The notes below the pieces were generated by a model, which was not told the DNA's origin, did not search any database, and saw only the letters and a list, made by a program, of their open reading frames with translations. A stretch of 44,019 nt of DNA from Nemertoderma westbladi (lineage: Eukaryota > Xenacoelomorpha > Nemertodermatida > Nemertodermatidae): NCBI GenBank assembly GCA_032718475.1, contig JAUCBJ010004823.1, forward strand, positions 1 to 44,019, in the 5' to 3' direction. This document shows positions 20,001-31,500 of the stretch, piece by piece (within the stretch, counting starts at the first letter, position 1; every line of letters starts with the position of its first letter). Both the position numbers and the translations under genes were made by a program.

Positions 20001-22434
20001 TGTCAAGCTACGTATGGGATAATGATAAACAAAATATTCCAAAATATGTTGTATATTAAGACGAAATTTAGATTATGTTACATATTTGGAATCCTTGCAC
20101 AACCAGCTTACCACTAGTACCTACAAATCACTATAAGGTTGAAGAATAACTGCGGTGTATCTGGTGCAATTTTGCCGGAGACACTTTTTTCAAACGCTTG
20201 TAGCTAAAGAATGAAAGCGAAATAAAAATTCTGGCTCACCCAACAAGGAAGAGGGAGGTGAAACTATCTCTGTTTCAAATTTAATGCATCTCATGTAAAA
20301 AAAAAATGTGTAAAAAAATGGGGGGGGGGGGGGGGGCATGTACCTGAATCTGAATAAAGACACTATTCCAGGACATGGTGTAAAAGTTATTGCAACTTTA
20401 GTGTCTGCAAGGCGTTTTCCAAAAGAGAACCCCAATATTGGTTTATATTGTTAAGCGGCTCTCTATAGTTACGTAATCAATATTCGAGAACACTAAATTA
20501 TTTAACATTGAGTAAAGAAGCATCAGGAGTTGAATAGTACAGAAATTTGAATCACAGTAACTATGGAAGTAATATAGTAAAATAATACCTTATACTGTAT
20601 CCATCTATCTCCTATATACATCCTTATGGTAGATACAGTAGTAACTACAGTACTACTGCAGTCCTGCTATGTATTTAATGTTAATTATAAATGTACTACA
20701 TATGCAACTAATTGACAAAGTTTCTTAGTGATTGCGATTATTATCTTTATTTATTATGACGGTATTAGCTACTAATGTAGCTTCTGGTAACTACAGGTAT
20801 AAACATCTGGAATTATTGATGTCGCCTTATTCACAAAGAAACACCATTCCTATATTAACTTACATCAATTATTAAAATTAAATTAAAATTATTAAAATTA
20901 AAATTCTCGCTATGGGGTTTTCCTGGTCAAGGATTTCATTTCCGCTGTAGTTTTCACTTTTGACCCTATCCAGTCTGTCTGTCTGTTGGTCTGTCGTCTG
21001 TCTGTCAGTCTGTCCGTCAAAAATATAAGGAATCACATTAGCTAATTAAAATTCTCGCTATGGGGGTTTTTTCTGGTCAAGGATTTCATTTCCACTGTCA
21101 GTTTTCACTTTTGACCCTATCCAGTCTGTCTGTCTGTTGGTCTGTCGTCTGTCTGTCAGTCTGTCCGTCAAAAATATAAGGAATCACATTAGCTAATTAA
21201 AATTCTCGCTATGGGGGTTTTTTCTGGTCAAGGATTTCATTTCCACTGTCAGTTTTCACTTTTGACCCTATCCAGTCTGTCTGTCTGTTGGTCTGTCGTC
21301 TGTCTGTCAGTCTGTCCGTCAAAAATATAAGGAATCACATTAGCTAATTAAAATTCTCGCTATGGGGGTTTTCCTGGTCAAGGATTTCATTTCTGCTGTC
21401 AGATTTCACTTTGGACCGTATCCAGACTGTCTCTCATTCTGTCTGTCGGTCAGTCCAATTTGAAATAATTTGAAAACTAACAACATGGTTTACCTTATTG
21501 CTGTAGTCTGGCAGTCTGTAAGCAGGTCTGCAGTAGGCCTACCGGTAGTTAAATTAAAGTTGAGTCCAGCAACATTTTCCCTTCTTAGAAATCGAATAAA
21601 TGTTATGGAACAGACGTGTGTGTCATGGCGCTCTACCCATGGAACAATTGAGTTAATTACTGTATAAATAAATTATCAGGCTAAATTTAAAGTAAAAAAA
21701 AATACATTTCTTTTCGTAGGTAACATGAAAATTCAGAAGGGGGGGGGGGGGGGGGTGGGGGGACTGGACGTAATACAAATTCATCCCTCTCCAGGGAAAA
21801 TTGGACGCAAATAACAGCTGATTACTCTCAAAAATAAAACTGTAATCGTTCTATTGAGTTTATAGTATATTGTGCCACTGTAACCTGATCCTTTCCCTCA
21901 TTGAGAATTTAACATTGAGGCGGGATATTAATTCGCCAAGATGGGATTAGCGTCCAGTTTCCCGCCCTGTCTCAAAAAATGACCAGCTATGCCAACCACA
22001 AAATAACAATTTTATAACTACCATAACATTGTGGGAGGTCCAAATATGTCTAGAATTTAAGCATTTCCAATAATCAAAATATTATAACACACATACTGTA
22101 AAACACAAACAATCACAATTTTGTATTCAGACTATTCCAGATCCAGGACATAGTATCGTAGTAAGATAAGCGAGATATTTATATGAAACTCGTAAACGTA
22201 ACCAATATCTAGAACTACGTATCAACGGTTGTTATAGTAACAGTCTATACTAACACACCTCCTTCATTAGATCTCTCTGCACGTTGTCGTGCACCAAATC
22301 GATACCTTTACGGCCTTCCCTTTTAATCAGACACTGGTTGGCCACTGCCAATGGCTGATCGGTATCAGCCAAAGCCGCAAGGAGGCGCTTCCTAAAATCT
22401 AATAAATTCTCAGTTTCCGAGCCAATCTCATCAG
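13869..22434 (-). CDS. TEKT1: Tektin-1 gene, 3' six exons (5' end outside the window)
   Basis: Tektins are coiled-coil filament proteins of ciliary and flagellar doublet microtubules. Six exons on the minus strand (22434-22259, 18788-18617, 17243-17126, 16712-16565, 16457-16290, 14057-13869) join in consistent phase to about 322 codons plus stop. Diagnostic pieces in order are GIDLVHDNV, NKSAKFYLEKDVKDKF, AITIDDFC, WEEFSNENILKADR, KRIRETRDVKEKLEGHL, the tektin signature RPNVELC and LALEEDIEIKSNSLNIDE. These fit tektin-1 better than tektins 2-5, notably the NxSAKxxLEKDxKDKF and TIDD segments. Vertebrate tektin-1 is near 418 residues, so about 95 N-terminal residues lie beyond 44019, across an intron of at least 21.5 kb. 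All donors are GT and all acceptors AG. The frame is intact, so this is a real gene despite its repeat-filled introns. The signature reads CTD where CRD is usual. Confidence 0.93.
14347..16289 (-). repeat. 54-bp minisatellite copied from the tektin signature exon end plus its 5' splice site, about 36 units
   Basis: On the minus strand each unit reads like the end of the adjacent tektin exon: CGTCCCAATGTGGAGCTGTG, then TATGGATCC, ATCTGTTACTATAGGAG, then the donor GTAAGGGC. The true exon end (16345-16290) has the same order with four substitutions up to GGATCC, and an extra GGCTTACC after GGATCC. The array begins directly at the authentic donor (16289) with no unique sequence between. Variation among units is slight: TGTGT/TGAGT, AACCGA/AACAGA on the plus strand, and ACTATA/ACTCTA/ACTAAA before GGAG. 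As 54 is a multiple of 3, several frames stay open for 1-2 kb on both strands; these are not genes. It lies within the last intron. Confidence 0.95.
16290..16457 (-). CDS. TEKT1: Tektin-1 exon with the RPNVELC signature
   Basis: Acceptor ATATTCAG at 16458 and donor GGAG|GTAAGG at 16289, 56 codons, phase 0 at both ends. It begins VNGEIAAIEDNIDKL and contains SRPNVELCTDPAYHRLLKE at its 3' end. The nonapeptide around RPNVELC is the tektin family signature, a loop exposed on the filament. It has Thr where Arg is usual (CTD for CRD). This exon is the source of the adjoining 54-bp array. The upstream intron is only 107 bp. Confidence 0.94.
16565..16712 (-). CDS. TEKT1: Tektin-1 exon (VALRALIDG ... 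GHLDK)
   Basis: Acceptor TTTGTTAG at 16713 and donor GATAAG|GTGGGA at 16564. It supplies the last base of a split Ser codon followed by 49 codons: VALRALIDGILVQTQTDMQK, then a heptad-rich stretch including KRIRETRDVKEKLEGHLDK. This is the central coiled-coil portion. Phase matches both neighbours exactly. Confidence 0.92.
16713..17125 (-). other. Tektin-1 intron (413 bp), no further feature
   Basis: The intron starts GTTAGG at 17125 and ends TTAG at 16713. It holds a short G-rich run near 16799-16810 on the plus strand and a GTAGGCCTATTG-like AGGCCT word near 17049. No gene or repeat was recognised in it. Confidence 0.6.
17126..17243 (-). CDS. TEKT1: Tektin-1 exon (LQDYGGG ... ADREKQN)
   Basis: Acceptor TTTTGTAG at 17244 and donor AATAG|GTTAGG at 17125. 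Two bases complete a Gly codon, then come 38 codons containing TTTPIDWEEFSNENILKADR, and AG of the next split codon. The W-xx-F-S-x-x-N pattern is typical of tektins between the two helical segments. The preceding GGGLNGISNK part is less conserved in the family. Confidence 0.9.
17365..17722. repeat. 54-bp minisatellite built from inverted repeats, about 6.6 units
   Basis: Each unit holds two exact 11-bp arms, CAAGGCGACCT and AGGTCGCCTTG, separated by a 24-nt segment containing the perfect palindrome TATACATGTATA and, between units, by an 8-nt AACACAAC spacer. Every arm can thus pair with the arm on either side, with a 24- or 8-nt loop. All units appear identical. It lies in a tektin-1 intron about 120 bp upstream of the acceptor at 17244. 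The continuous open frame across it is a by-product of the 54-bp period. Confidence 0.95.
17765..18372. mobile_element. Foldback / MITE-like element, copy 1 (intron of tektin-1)
   Basis: Imperfect long inverted repeats: left arm about 17765-18005, right arm about 18134-18308. The innermost 25 bp of the arms (17981-18005 and 18134-18158, GAGGCTATTTTATTC and onward) are exact reverse complements. Shared words include TGCAAGGATTCCAAATATGT, CAGTTATTCTTCAACCTT and GGTGAAACTATCTCTG. The latter, at about 18332-18372, also flanks copy 2. No transposase is visible. Target duplications were not resolved. Confidence 0.7.
18600..18616 (-). promoter_or_regulatory. Hairpin at the tektin-1 5' splice site
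   Basis: On the minus strand the first 17 bases of the intron are GTATTTT-ACC-AAAATAC, a 7-bp perfect stem that contains the GT donor of the exon ending at 18617. In RNA this could mask the splice site. It is a short AT-rich stem, so chance is a real alternative. Confidence 0.4.
18617..18788 (-). CDS. TEKT1: Tektin-1 exon (VEIIEG ... TNESA)
   Basis: Acceptor GCATTTAG at 18789 and donor GCAG|GTATTT at 18616. Fifty-seven codons plus one base: VEIIEGVRNLLQRTIAQATE, then QLRRNKSAKFYLEKDVKDKF and NAITIDDFCSGLTNESA. The SAK-x-x-LEKD-x-KDKF-x-A-x-TIDD arrangement is the strongest pointer to tektin-1 type. Phase fits the neighbouring exons. Confidence 0.94.
18893..19045. repeat. Cluster of short inverted repeats (TTACTTTTTCCC type)
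   Basis: TTTTTCCC-AA-GGGAAAAA near 18952-18969 is a small perfect hairpin. Flanking copies, TTACTTTTTCGCTCGAAAAT at about 18893 and TTTTACTTTTTCCCAGCGAA at about 19012, repeat the same theme. Lies in a tektin-1 intron. Class unknown. Confidence 0.45.
19142..20383. mobile_element. Foldback / MITE-like element, copy 2 with internal insert
   Basis: Left arm about 19142-19412 and right arm about 20056-20383 are inverted copies: TTACACCATGTCCTGGAATA at the left outer end against its complement at the right. Both arms then have a C- or G-run, the CACCTCCCTCTTCCTTG segment, CAGTTATTCTT, and TGTGCAAGGATTCCAAATAT. The right arm has about 50 extra bases. The same family forms copy 1 at 17.8-18.4 kb. 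The centre (about 19470-20050), starting with TATCTATC repeats, is unrelated to copy 1 and has one unrecognised 92-codon frame (19542-19820) that I do not call as a gene. Confidence 0.7.
20384..20894. other. Tektin-1 intron sequence, no further feature
   Basis: AT-rich stretch between the foldback element and the 151-bp repeat, with only short simple-sequence patches such as TACAGTAGTAACTACAGTA near 20632. Nothing codes or repeats convincingly. Confidence 0.5.
20895..21460. repeat. 151-bp tandem repeat, about 3.7 units
   Basis: AATTCTCGCTATGGGG recurs at about 20902, 21050, 21201 and 21352, giving periods of 148, 151 and 151 bp. Each unit has GGTCAAGGATTTCATTTC, TTTTCACTTTTGACCCTATC, a TGTCTGTCTG simple-sequence core and AATATAAGGAATCACATTAG. 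The last unit is truncated and more diverged. A related inverted copy occurs at 5515-5610. Lies in a tektin-1 intron. Confidence 0.9.
21739..21965. repeat. Dispersed repeat, copy 2, with a joined CTGTAACCTG family piece
   Basis: A G-run, then ACTGGACGTAATACAAATTC and ACGCAAATAACAGCTGATTA, match copy 1 at 1615-1706. Immediately after it, about 21870-21910 resembles the 5222-5483 repeat (CTGTAACCTGATCCTTTCCC). The two families may therefore be parts of one longer element that is split or decayed in the left part of the window. Confidence 0.65.
22259..22434 (-). CDS. TEKT1: Tektin-1 exon, most 5' exon visible
   Basis: Acceptor TTATTTCAG at 22435 and donor GAAGGAG|GTGTGT at 22258. Two bases of a split codon, then 58 codons: DEIGSETENLLDFRKRLLAA, the block LAVANQCLIKREGRKGIDL, then VHDNVQRDLMKE. 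GIDLVHD is a strongly conserved tektin stretch. The exon needs an upstream coding exon ending in phase 1, which is not in the window; the 47-bp satellite starts 80 bp upstream of its acceptor. Confidence 0.93.
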
Positions 22435-22514
22435 CTGAAATAATAAATGATTCCGGCATTAATATCAATTTATGAAAACTTTTATACTAACCAATTGAAA
22501 ACTAAAAGTTTTTA

Positions 22515-25500
22515 TCGAACAGTAGAACAGTAGAGTCCGCCTACCTGCTTTGTAACAATAACATTCATTACGAACAGTTGAGTCCGCCTACCTGCTTTGT
22601 AACAATAACATTCATTACGAACAGTAGAGTCCGCCTACCTGCTTTGTAACAATAACATTCATTACGAACAGTAGAGTCCGCCTACCTGCTTTGTAACAAT
22701 AACATTCATTACGAACAGTAGAGTCCGCCTACCTGCTTTGTAACAATAACATTCATAACGAACAGTAGAGTCCGCCTACCTGCTTTGTAACAATAACATT
22801 CATTACGAACAGTAGAGTCCGCCTACCTGCTTTGTAACAATAACATTCATTACGAACAGTAGAGTCTGCCTACCTGCTTTGTATCAATAACATTCATTAC
22901 GAAAGGTAGAGTCCGTCTACCTGCTTTGTAACAATAACATTTATTACGAACAGTAGAGTCCGCCTACCTGCTTTGTAACAATAACATTCATTACGAAAGG
23001 TAGAGTCCGCCTACCTGCTTTGTAACAATAACGTTCATTACGAACAGTAGAGTCCGCCTACCTGCTTTATGCTGTAACAATAACATTCATTACGAAAGGT
23101 AGAGTCCGCCTACCTGCTTTGTAACAATAACATTCATTACGAACAGTAGAGTCCGCCTAACTGCTTTGTATCAATAACATTCATTACGAACAGTAGAGTC
23201 CGCCTACCTGCTTTGTAACAATAACATTCATTACGAAAGGTACAGTAGAGTCCGCCTACCTGCTTTGTATCAATAACATTCATTACGAAAGGTAGAGTCC
23301 GCCTACCTGCTTTGTAACAATAACATTCATTACGAAAGGTAGAGTCCGCCTACCTGCTTTGTAACAATAACGTTCATTACGAACAGTAGAGTCCGCCTAC
23401 CTGCTTTATGCTGTAACAATAACATTCATTACGAAAGGTAGAGTCCGCCTACCTGCTTTGTAACAATAACATTCATTACGAACAGTAGAGTCCGCCTAAC
23501 TGCTTTGTATCAATAACATTCATTACGAACAGTAGAGTCCTCCTACCTGCTTTGTAACAATAACATTCATTACGAACAGTAGAGTCCGCCTACCTGATTT
23601 GTAACAATAACATTCATTATGAAAGGTAGAGTCCGCCTACCTGCTTTGTAACAATAACATTCATGACGAACAGTAGAGTCTGCCTACCTGATTTGTAAAA
23701 ATAACATTTATTACGAACAGTAGAGTCCGCCTACCTACTTTGTAACAATAACATTCATTACGAAAGGTACAGTAGAGTCCGCCTAACTGCTTTGTAACAA
23801 TAACATTCATTACGAACAGTAGAGTCCGCCTACCTGCTTTGTAACAATAACATTCATGACGAACAGTAGAGTCTGCCTACCTGATTTGTAAAAATAACAT
23901 TTATTACGAACAGTAGAGTCCGCCTACCTGCTTTGTAACAATAACATTCATTACGAACAGTAGAGTCCGCCTACCTGCTTTGTAACAATAATCATTATGA
24001 AAGGTAGAGTCCGCCTACCTGCTTTGTAACAATAACATTCATGACGAACAGTAGAGTCCGCCTACCTGCTTTGTAACAATAACATTCATTACGAAAGGTA
24101 CAGTAGAGTCCGCCTACCTGCTTTGTAACAATAACATTCATGACGAACAGTAGAGTCTGCCTACCTGATTTGTAAAAATAACATTTATTACGAACAGTAG
24201 AGTCCGCATACCTGCTTTGTAACAATAACATTCATTACGAACAGTAGAGTCCGCCTACCTGCTTTGTAACAATAACATTCATTACGAACAGTAGAGTCCG
24301 CCTACCTGCTTTGTAACAATAACATTCATTACGAACAGTAGAGTCCGCCTACCTGCTTTGTAACAATAACATTAATTACGAACAGTAGAGTCCGCCTACC
24401 TACTTTATAACAATAACATTCATTACGAAAGGTACAGTAGAGTCCGCCTACCTGCTTTGTATCAATAACATTCATTACGAACAGTAGAGTCCGCCTACCT
24501 GCTTTGTATCAATAACATTCATGACGAACAGTAGAGTCTGCCTACCTGATTTGTAAAAATAACATATATTACGAACAGTAGAATCTGCCTACCTGCTTTG
24601 TAACAATAACATTCATTATGAAAGGTAGAGTCCGCCTACCTGCTTTGTAACAATAACATTCATTACGAACAGTAGAGTCCGCCTACCTGCTTTGTAACAT
24701 TAACATTCATTACGAAAGGTACAGTAGAGTCCGCCTACCTGCTTTGTATCAATAACATTCATGACGAACAGTAGAGTCTGCCTACCTGATTTGTAAAAAT
24801 AACATTTATTACGAACAGTAGAGTCCGCCTACCTGCTTTGTAACAATAACATTCATTACGAAAGGTACAGTAGAGTCCGCCTACCTGCTTTGTATCAATA
24901 ACATTCATGACGAACAGTAGAGTCTGCCCACCTGATTTGTAAAAATAACATTTATTACGAACAGTAGAGTCCGCCTACCTGCTTTGTAACAATAACATTC
25001 ATTACGAACAGTAGAGTCCGCCTACCTGCTTTGTAACAATAACATTCATGACGAACAGTAGAGTCCGCCTACCTGCTTTGTAACAATAACATTCATTACG
25101 AAAGGTACAGTAGAGTCCGCCTACCTGCTTTGTAACAATAACATTCATTACGAAAGGTAGAGTCCGCCTACCTGCTTTGTAACAATAACATTCATTACGA
25201 ACAGTAGAGTCCGCCTACCTGCTTTGTAACAATAACATTCATTATGAAAGGTAGAGTCCGCCTACCTGCTTTGTAACAATAACATTCATGACGAACAGTA
25301 GAGTCCGCCTACCTGCTTTGTAACAATAACATTCATTACGAAAGGTACAGTAGAGTCCGCCTACCTGCTTTGTATCAATAACATTCATTACGAACAGTAG
25401 AGTCCGCCTACCTGCTTTGTAACAATAACATTCATTACGAACAGTAGAGTCCACCTACCTGCTTTGTAACAATAACATTCATGACGAACAGTAGAGTCCG

Positions 25501-28500
25501 CCTACCTGCTTTGTAACAATAACATTCATTACGAAAGGTACAGTAGAGTCCGCCTACCTGCTTTGTAACAATAACATTCATTACGAACAGTAGAGTACGC
25601 CTACCTGCTTTGTAACAATAACATTCATGACGAACAGTAGAGTCCGCCTACCTGCTTTGTAACAATAACATTCATTACGAAAGGTACAGTAGAGTCCGCC
25701 TACCTGCTTTGTATCAATAACATTCATTACGAACAGTAGAGTCCGCCTACCTGCTTTGTAACAATAACATTCATTACGAACAGTAGAGTCCACCTACCTG
25801 CTTTGTAACAATAACATTCATGACGAACAGTAGAGTCCGCCTACCTGCTTTGTAACAATAACATTCATTACGAAAGGTACAGTAGAGTCCGCCTACCTGC
25901 TTTGTAACAATAACATTCATTACGAACAGTGGAGCCCGTCTACCTGCTTTGTAGCAATAACATTCATTACGAACAGTAGAGTCCGCCTAACTGCTTTGTA
26001 TCAATAACATTCATAACGAACAGTAGAGTCCGCCTACCTACTTTGTAACAATAACATTCATAACGAACAGTAGAGTCCGCCTACCTGCTTTGTAACAATA
26101 ACATTCATTACGAACAGTACAGTAGAGTCCGCCTACCTGCTTTGTAACAATAACATTCATTACGAAAGGTAGAGTCCGCCTACCTACTTTGTAACAATAA
26201 CATTCATTACGAAAGGTACAGTAGAGTCCGCCTACCTGCTTTGTAACAATAACATTCATTAAGAACAGTGGAGCCCGTCTACCTGCTTTGTAGCAATAAC
26301 ATTCATTACGAACAGTAGAGTCCGCCTAACTGCTTTGTATCAATAACATTCATAACGAACAGTAGAGTCCGCCTACCTGCTTTGTAACAATAACATTCAT
26401 TACGAAAGGTAGAGTCCGCCTACCTGATTTGTAACAATAACATTCATTACGAAAGGTAGAGTCCGCCTACCTGCTTTGTAACAATAACATTCATTACGAA
26501 CAGTAGAGTCCACCTACCTGCTTTGTAACAATAACATTCATGACGAACAGTAGAGTCCGCCTACCTACTTTGTAACAATAACATTCATTACAAAAGGTAC
26601 AGTAGAGTCCGCCTACCTGCTTTGTAACAATAACATTCATTACGAAAGGTAGAGTCCGCCTACCTGATTTGTAACAATAACATTCATTACGAAAGGTACA
26701 GTAGAGTCCGCCTACCTGCTTTGTATCAATAACATTCATTACGAACAGTAGAGTCCGCCTACTTGCTTTGTAACAATAACATTCATTACGAACAGTACAG
26801 TAGAGTCCGCCTACCTGCTTTGTATCAATAACATTCATTACGAAAGGTAGAGTCCGCCTACCTGATTTGTAACAATAACATTCATTACGAAAGGTACAGT
26901 AGAGTCCGCCTACCTGCTTTGTATCAATAACATTCATTACGAACAGTAGAGTCCGCCTACCTGCTTTGTAACAATAACATTCATGACGAACAGTAGAGTC
27001 CGCCTACCTACTTTGTAACAATAACATTCATTACGAAAGGTACAGTAGAGTCCGCCTACCTGCTTTGTAACAATAACATTTATTACGAACAGTAGAGTCC
27101 GCCTACCTGCTTTGTAACAATAGCATTCATTACGAACAGTAGAGTCCGCCTACCTGATTTGTAAAAATAACATTTATTACGAACAGTAGAGTCTGCCTAC
27201 CTGATTTGTAACAATAACATTCATTACGAACAGTAGAGTCCGCCTACCTGCTTTGTAACAATAACATTCATTACGAAAGGTACAGTAGAGTCCGCCTACC
27301 TGATTTGTAAAAATAACATTTATTACGAACAGTAGAGTCTGCCTACGTGATTTGTAACAATAACATTCATTACGAACAGTAGAGTCCGCCTACCTGCTTT
27401 GTAATAATAACATTCATTACGAAAGGTACAGTAGAGTCCGCCTACCTGATTTGTAAAAATAACATTTATTACGAACAGTAGAGTCTGCCTACCTGATTTG
27501 TAACAATAACATTCATTACGAACAGTAGAGTCCGCCTACCTGCTTTGTAACAATAACATTCATTACGAACAGTAGAGTCCGCCTACCTGCTTTGTAACAA
27601 TAACATTCATTACGAACAGTAGAGTCCGCCTACCTGCTTTGTAACAATAACATTCATTACGAAAGGTACAGTAGAGTCCGCCTACCTGATTTGTAAAAAT
27701 AACATTTATTACGAACAGTAGAGTCTGCCTACCTGATTTGTAACAATAACATTCATTACGAACAGTAGAGTCCGCCTACCTGCTTTGTAACAATAACATT
27801 CATTACGAAAGGTACAGTAGAGTCCGCCTACCTGCTTTGTAACAATAACATTCATTACGAACAGTAGAGTCCGCCTACCTGCTTTGTAACAATAACATTC
27901 ATTACGAACAGTAGAGTCCGCCTACCTGCTTTGTAACAATAACATTCATTACGAACAGTAGAGTCCGCCTACCTGCTTTGTAACAATAACATTCATTACG
28001 AACAGTAGAGTCCGCCTACCTGCTTTGTAACAATAACATTCATTACGAAAGGTACAGTAGAGTCCGCCTACCTGATTTGTAAAAATAACATTTATTACGA
28101 ACAGTAGAGTCTGCCTACCTGATTTGTAACAATAACATTCATTACGAACAGTAGAGTCCGCCTACCTGCTTTGTAACAATAACATTCATTACGAAAGGTA
28201 CAGTAGAGTCCGCCTACCTGCTTTGTAACAATAACATTTATTACGAACAGTAGAGTCTGCCTACCTGCTTTGTAACAATAACATTCATTACGAACAGTAG
28301 AGTCCGCCTACCTGCTTTGTAACAATAACATTCATTACGAACAGTAGAGTCCGCCTACCTGCTTTGTAACAATAACATTCATTACGAACAGTAGAGTCCG
28401 CCTACCTGCTTTGTAACAATAACATTCATTACGAACAGTAGAGTCCGCCTACCTGCTTTGTAACAATAACATTCATTACGAACAGTAGAGTCCGCCTACC

Positions 28501-31500
28501 TGCTTTGTAACAATAACATTCATTACGAACAGTAGAGTCCGCCTAACTGCTTTGTAACAATAACATTCATTACGAACAGTAGAGTCCGCCTACCTGCTTT
28601 GTAACAATAACATTCATTACGAACAGTAGAGTCCGCCTAACTGCTTTGTATCAATAACATTCATAACGAACAGTAGAGTCCGCCTACCTGCTTTGTAACA
28701 ATAACATTCATTACGAAAGGTAGAGTCCGCCTACCTGCTTTGTAACAATAATGTTCATTACGAACAGTAGAGTCCGCCTACCTGCTTTGTAACAATAACA
28801 TTCATTACGAACAGTAGAGTCCGCCTACCTACTTTGTAACAATAACATTCATTACGAAAGGTAGAGTCCGCCTACCTGCTTTGTAACAATAATGTTCATT
28901 ACGAACAGTAGAGTCCGCCTACCTGCTTTGTAACAATAACATTCATTACGAACAGTAGATTCCGCCTACCTGCTTTGTAACAATAACATTCATTACGAAA
29001 GGTAGAGTCCGCCTACATGGTTTGTAACAATAACATTCATTACGAACAGTAGAATCCGCCTAACTGCTTTGTAACAATAACATTCATGACGAACAGTAGA
29101 GTCCGCCTACCTGCTTTGTAACAATAACATTCATTACGAAAGGTAGAGTCCGCCTACCTGCTTTGTAACAATAATGTTCATTACGAACAGTAGAGTCCGC
29201 CTACCTGCTTTGTAACAATAATGTTCATTACGAACAGTAGAGTCCGCCCACCTGCTTTGTAACAATAATGTTCATTACGAACAGTAGAGTCCGCCTACCT
29301 GCTTTGTATCAATAACATTCATTACGAACAGTAGAGTCCGCCTACCTGCTTTGTAACAATAATGTTCATTACGAACAGTAGAGTCCGCCTACCTGCTTTG
29401 TAACAATAACATTCATTACGAACAGTAGATTCCGCCTACCTGCTTTGTAACAATAACATTCATTACGAAAGGTAGAGTCCGCCTACATGGTTTGTAACAA
29501 TAACATTCATTACGAACAGTAGAATCCGCCTAACTGCTTTGTAACAATAACATTCATGACGAACAGTAGAGTCCGCCTACCTGCTTTGTAACAATAACAT
29601 TCATTACGAACAGTAGATTCCGCCTACCTGCTTTGTAACAATAACATTCATTACGAAAGGTAGAGTCCGCCTACCTGCTTTGTAACAATACATTCATTAC
29701 GAACAGTAGAGTCTGCCTACCTGATTTGTAACAATAACATTCATTACGAACAGTAGAGTCCGCCTACCTGCTTTGTAACAATAACATTCATTACGAACAG
29801 TAGATTCCGCCTACCTGCTTTGTAACAATAACATTCATTACGAACAGTAGAGTCCTCCTACCTGCTTTGTAACAATAACATTCATTACGAACAGTAGATT
29901 CCGCCTACCTGCTTTGTAACAATAACATTCATTACGAAAGGTAGAGTCCGCCTACCTGCTTTGTAACAATAACATTCATTACGAACAGTAGAGTCCGCCT
30001 ACCTGCTTTGTAACAATAACATTCATTACGAACAGTAGATTCCGCCTACCTGCTTTGTAACAATAACATTCATTACGAAAGGTAGAGTCCGCCTACATGG
30101 TTTGTATCAATAACATTCATTACGAACAGTAGAGTCCGCCTACCTGCTTTGTAACAATAACATTCATTACGAAAGGTAGAGTCCGCCTACCTGCTTTGTA
30201 ACAATAACATTCATTACGAACAGTAGAGTCCGCCTACCTGCTTTGTAACAATAACATTCATTACGAACAGTAGATTCCGCCTACCTGCTTTGTAACAATA
30301 ACATTCATTACGAAAGGTAGAGTAGAGTCCGCCTACCTGCTTTGTAACAATAACATTCATTATGAAAGGTAGAGTCCGCCTACCTGCTTTGTAACAATAA
30401 CATTCATTATGAAAGGTAGAGTCCGCCTACATGGTTTGTATCAATAACATTCATTACGAACAGTAGAGTCCGCCTACCTGCTTTGTAACAATAACATTCA
30501 TTACGAACAGTAGAGTCCGCCTACCTGCTTTGTAACAATAACATTCATTACGAACAGTAGAGTCCGCCTACCTGCTTTGTAACAATAACATTCATTACGA
30601 ACAGTAGAGTCCGCCTACCTGCTTTGTAACAATAACATTCATTACGAACAGTAGATTCCGCCTACCTGCTTTGTAACAATAACATTCATTACGAAAGGTA
30701 GAGTCCGCCTACATGGTTTGTATCAATAACATTCATTACGAACAGTAGAGTCCGCCTACCTGCTTTGTAACAATAACATTCATTACGAAAGGTAGAGTCC
30801 GCCTACCTGCTTTGTAACAATAACATTCATTACGAACAGTAGATTCCGCCTACCTGCTTTGTAACAATAACATTCATTACGAAAGGTAGAGTCCGCCTAC
30901 CTGCTTTGTAACAATAACATTCATTACGAACAGTAGAGTCCGCCTACCTGCTTTGTAACAATAACATTCATTACGAACAGTAGAGTCCGCCTACCTGCTT
31001 TGTAACAATAACATTCATTACGAAAGGTAGAGTCCGCCTACCTGCTTTGTAACAATAACATTCATTACGAACAGTAGATTCCGCCTACCTGCTTTGTAAC
31101 AATAACATTCATTACGAAAGGTAGATTCCGCCTACCTGCTTTGTAACAATAACATTCATTACGAACAGTAGAGTCCGCCTAACTGCTTTGTATCAATAAC
31201 ATTCATTACGAACAGTAGAGTCCTCCTACCTGCTTTGTAACAATAACATTCATTACGAACAGTAGAGTCCGCCTACCTGCTTTGTAACAATAACATTCAT
31301 TACGAAAGGTAGAGTCCGCCTACCTGCTTTGTAACAATAACATTCATTACGAAAGGTAGAGTCCGCCTAACTGCTTTGTATCAATAACATTCATTACGAA
31401 AGGTAGAGTCCGCCTACATGGTTTGTATCAATAACATTCATTACGAACAGTAGAGTCCGCCTACCTGCTTTGTAACAATAACATTCATTACGAAAGGTAG

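Noticed and set aside
20190-20435. 81-codon minus-strand frame with a polyproline stretch
   Set aside because: The prolines come from a G-run in the foldback arm; this is repeat DNA.
23995-26937. Several 70-147 codon minus-strand frames rich in Cys and Tyr (NECYCYKAGRRTL type)
   Set aside because: They are translations of the 47-bp satellite where length variants keep a frame open by chance.
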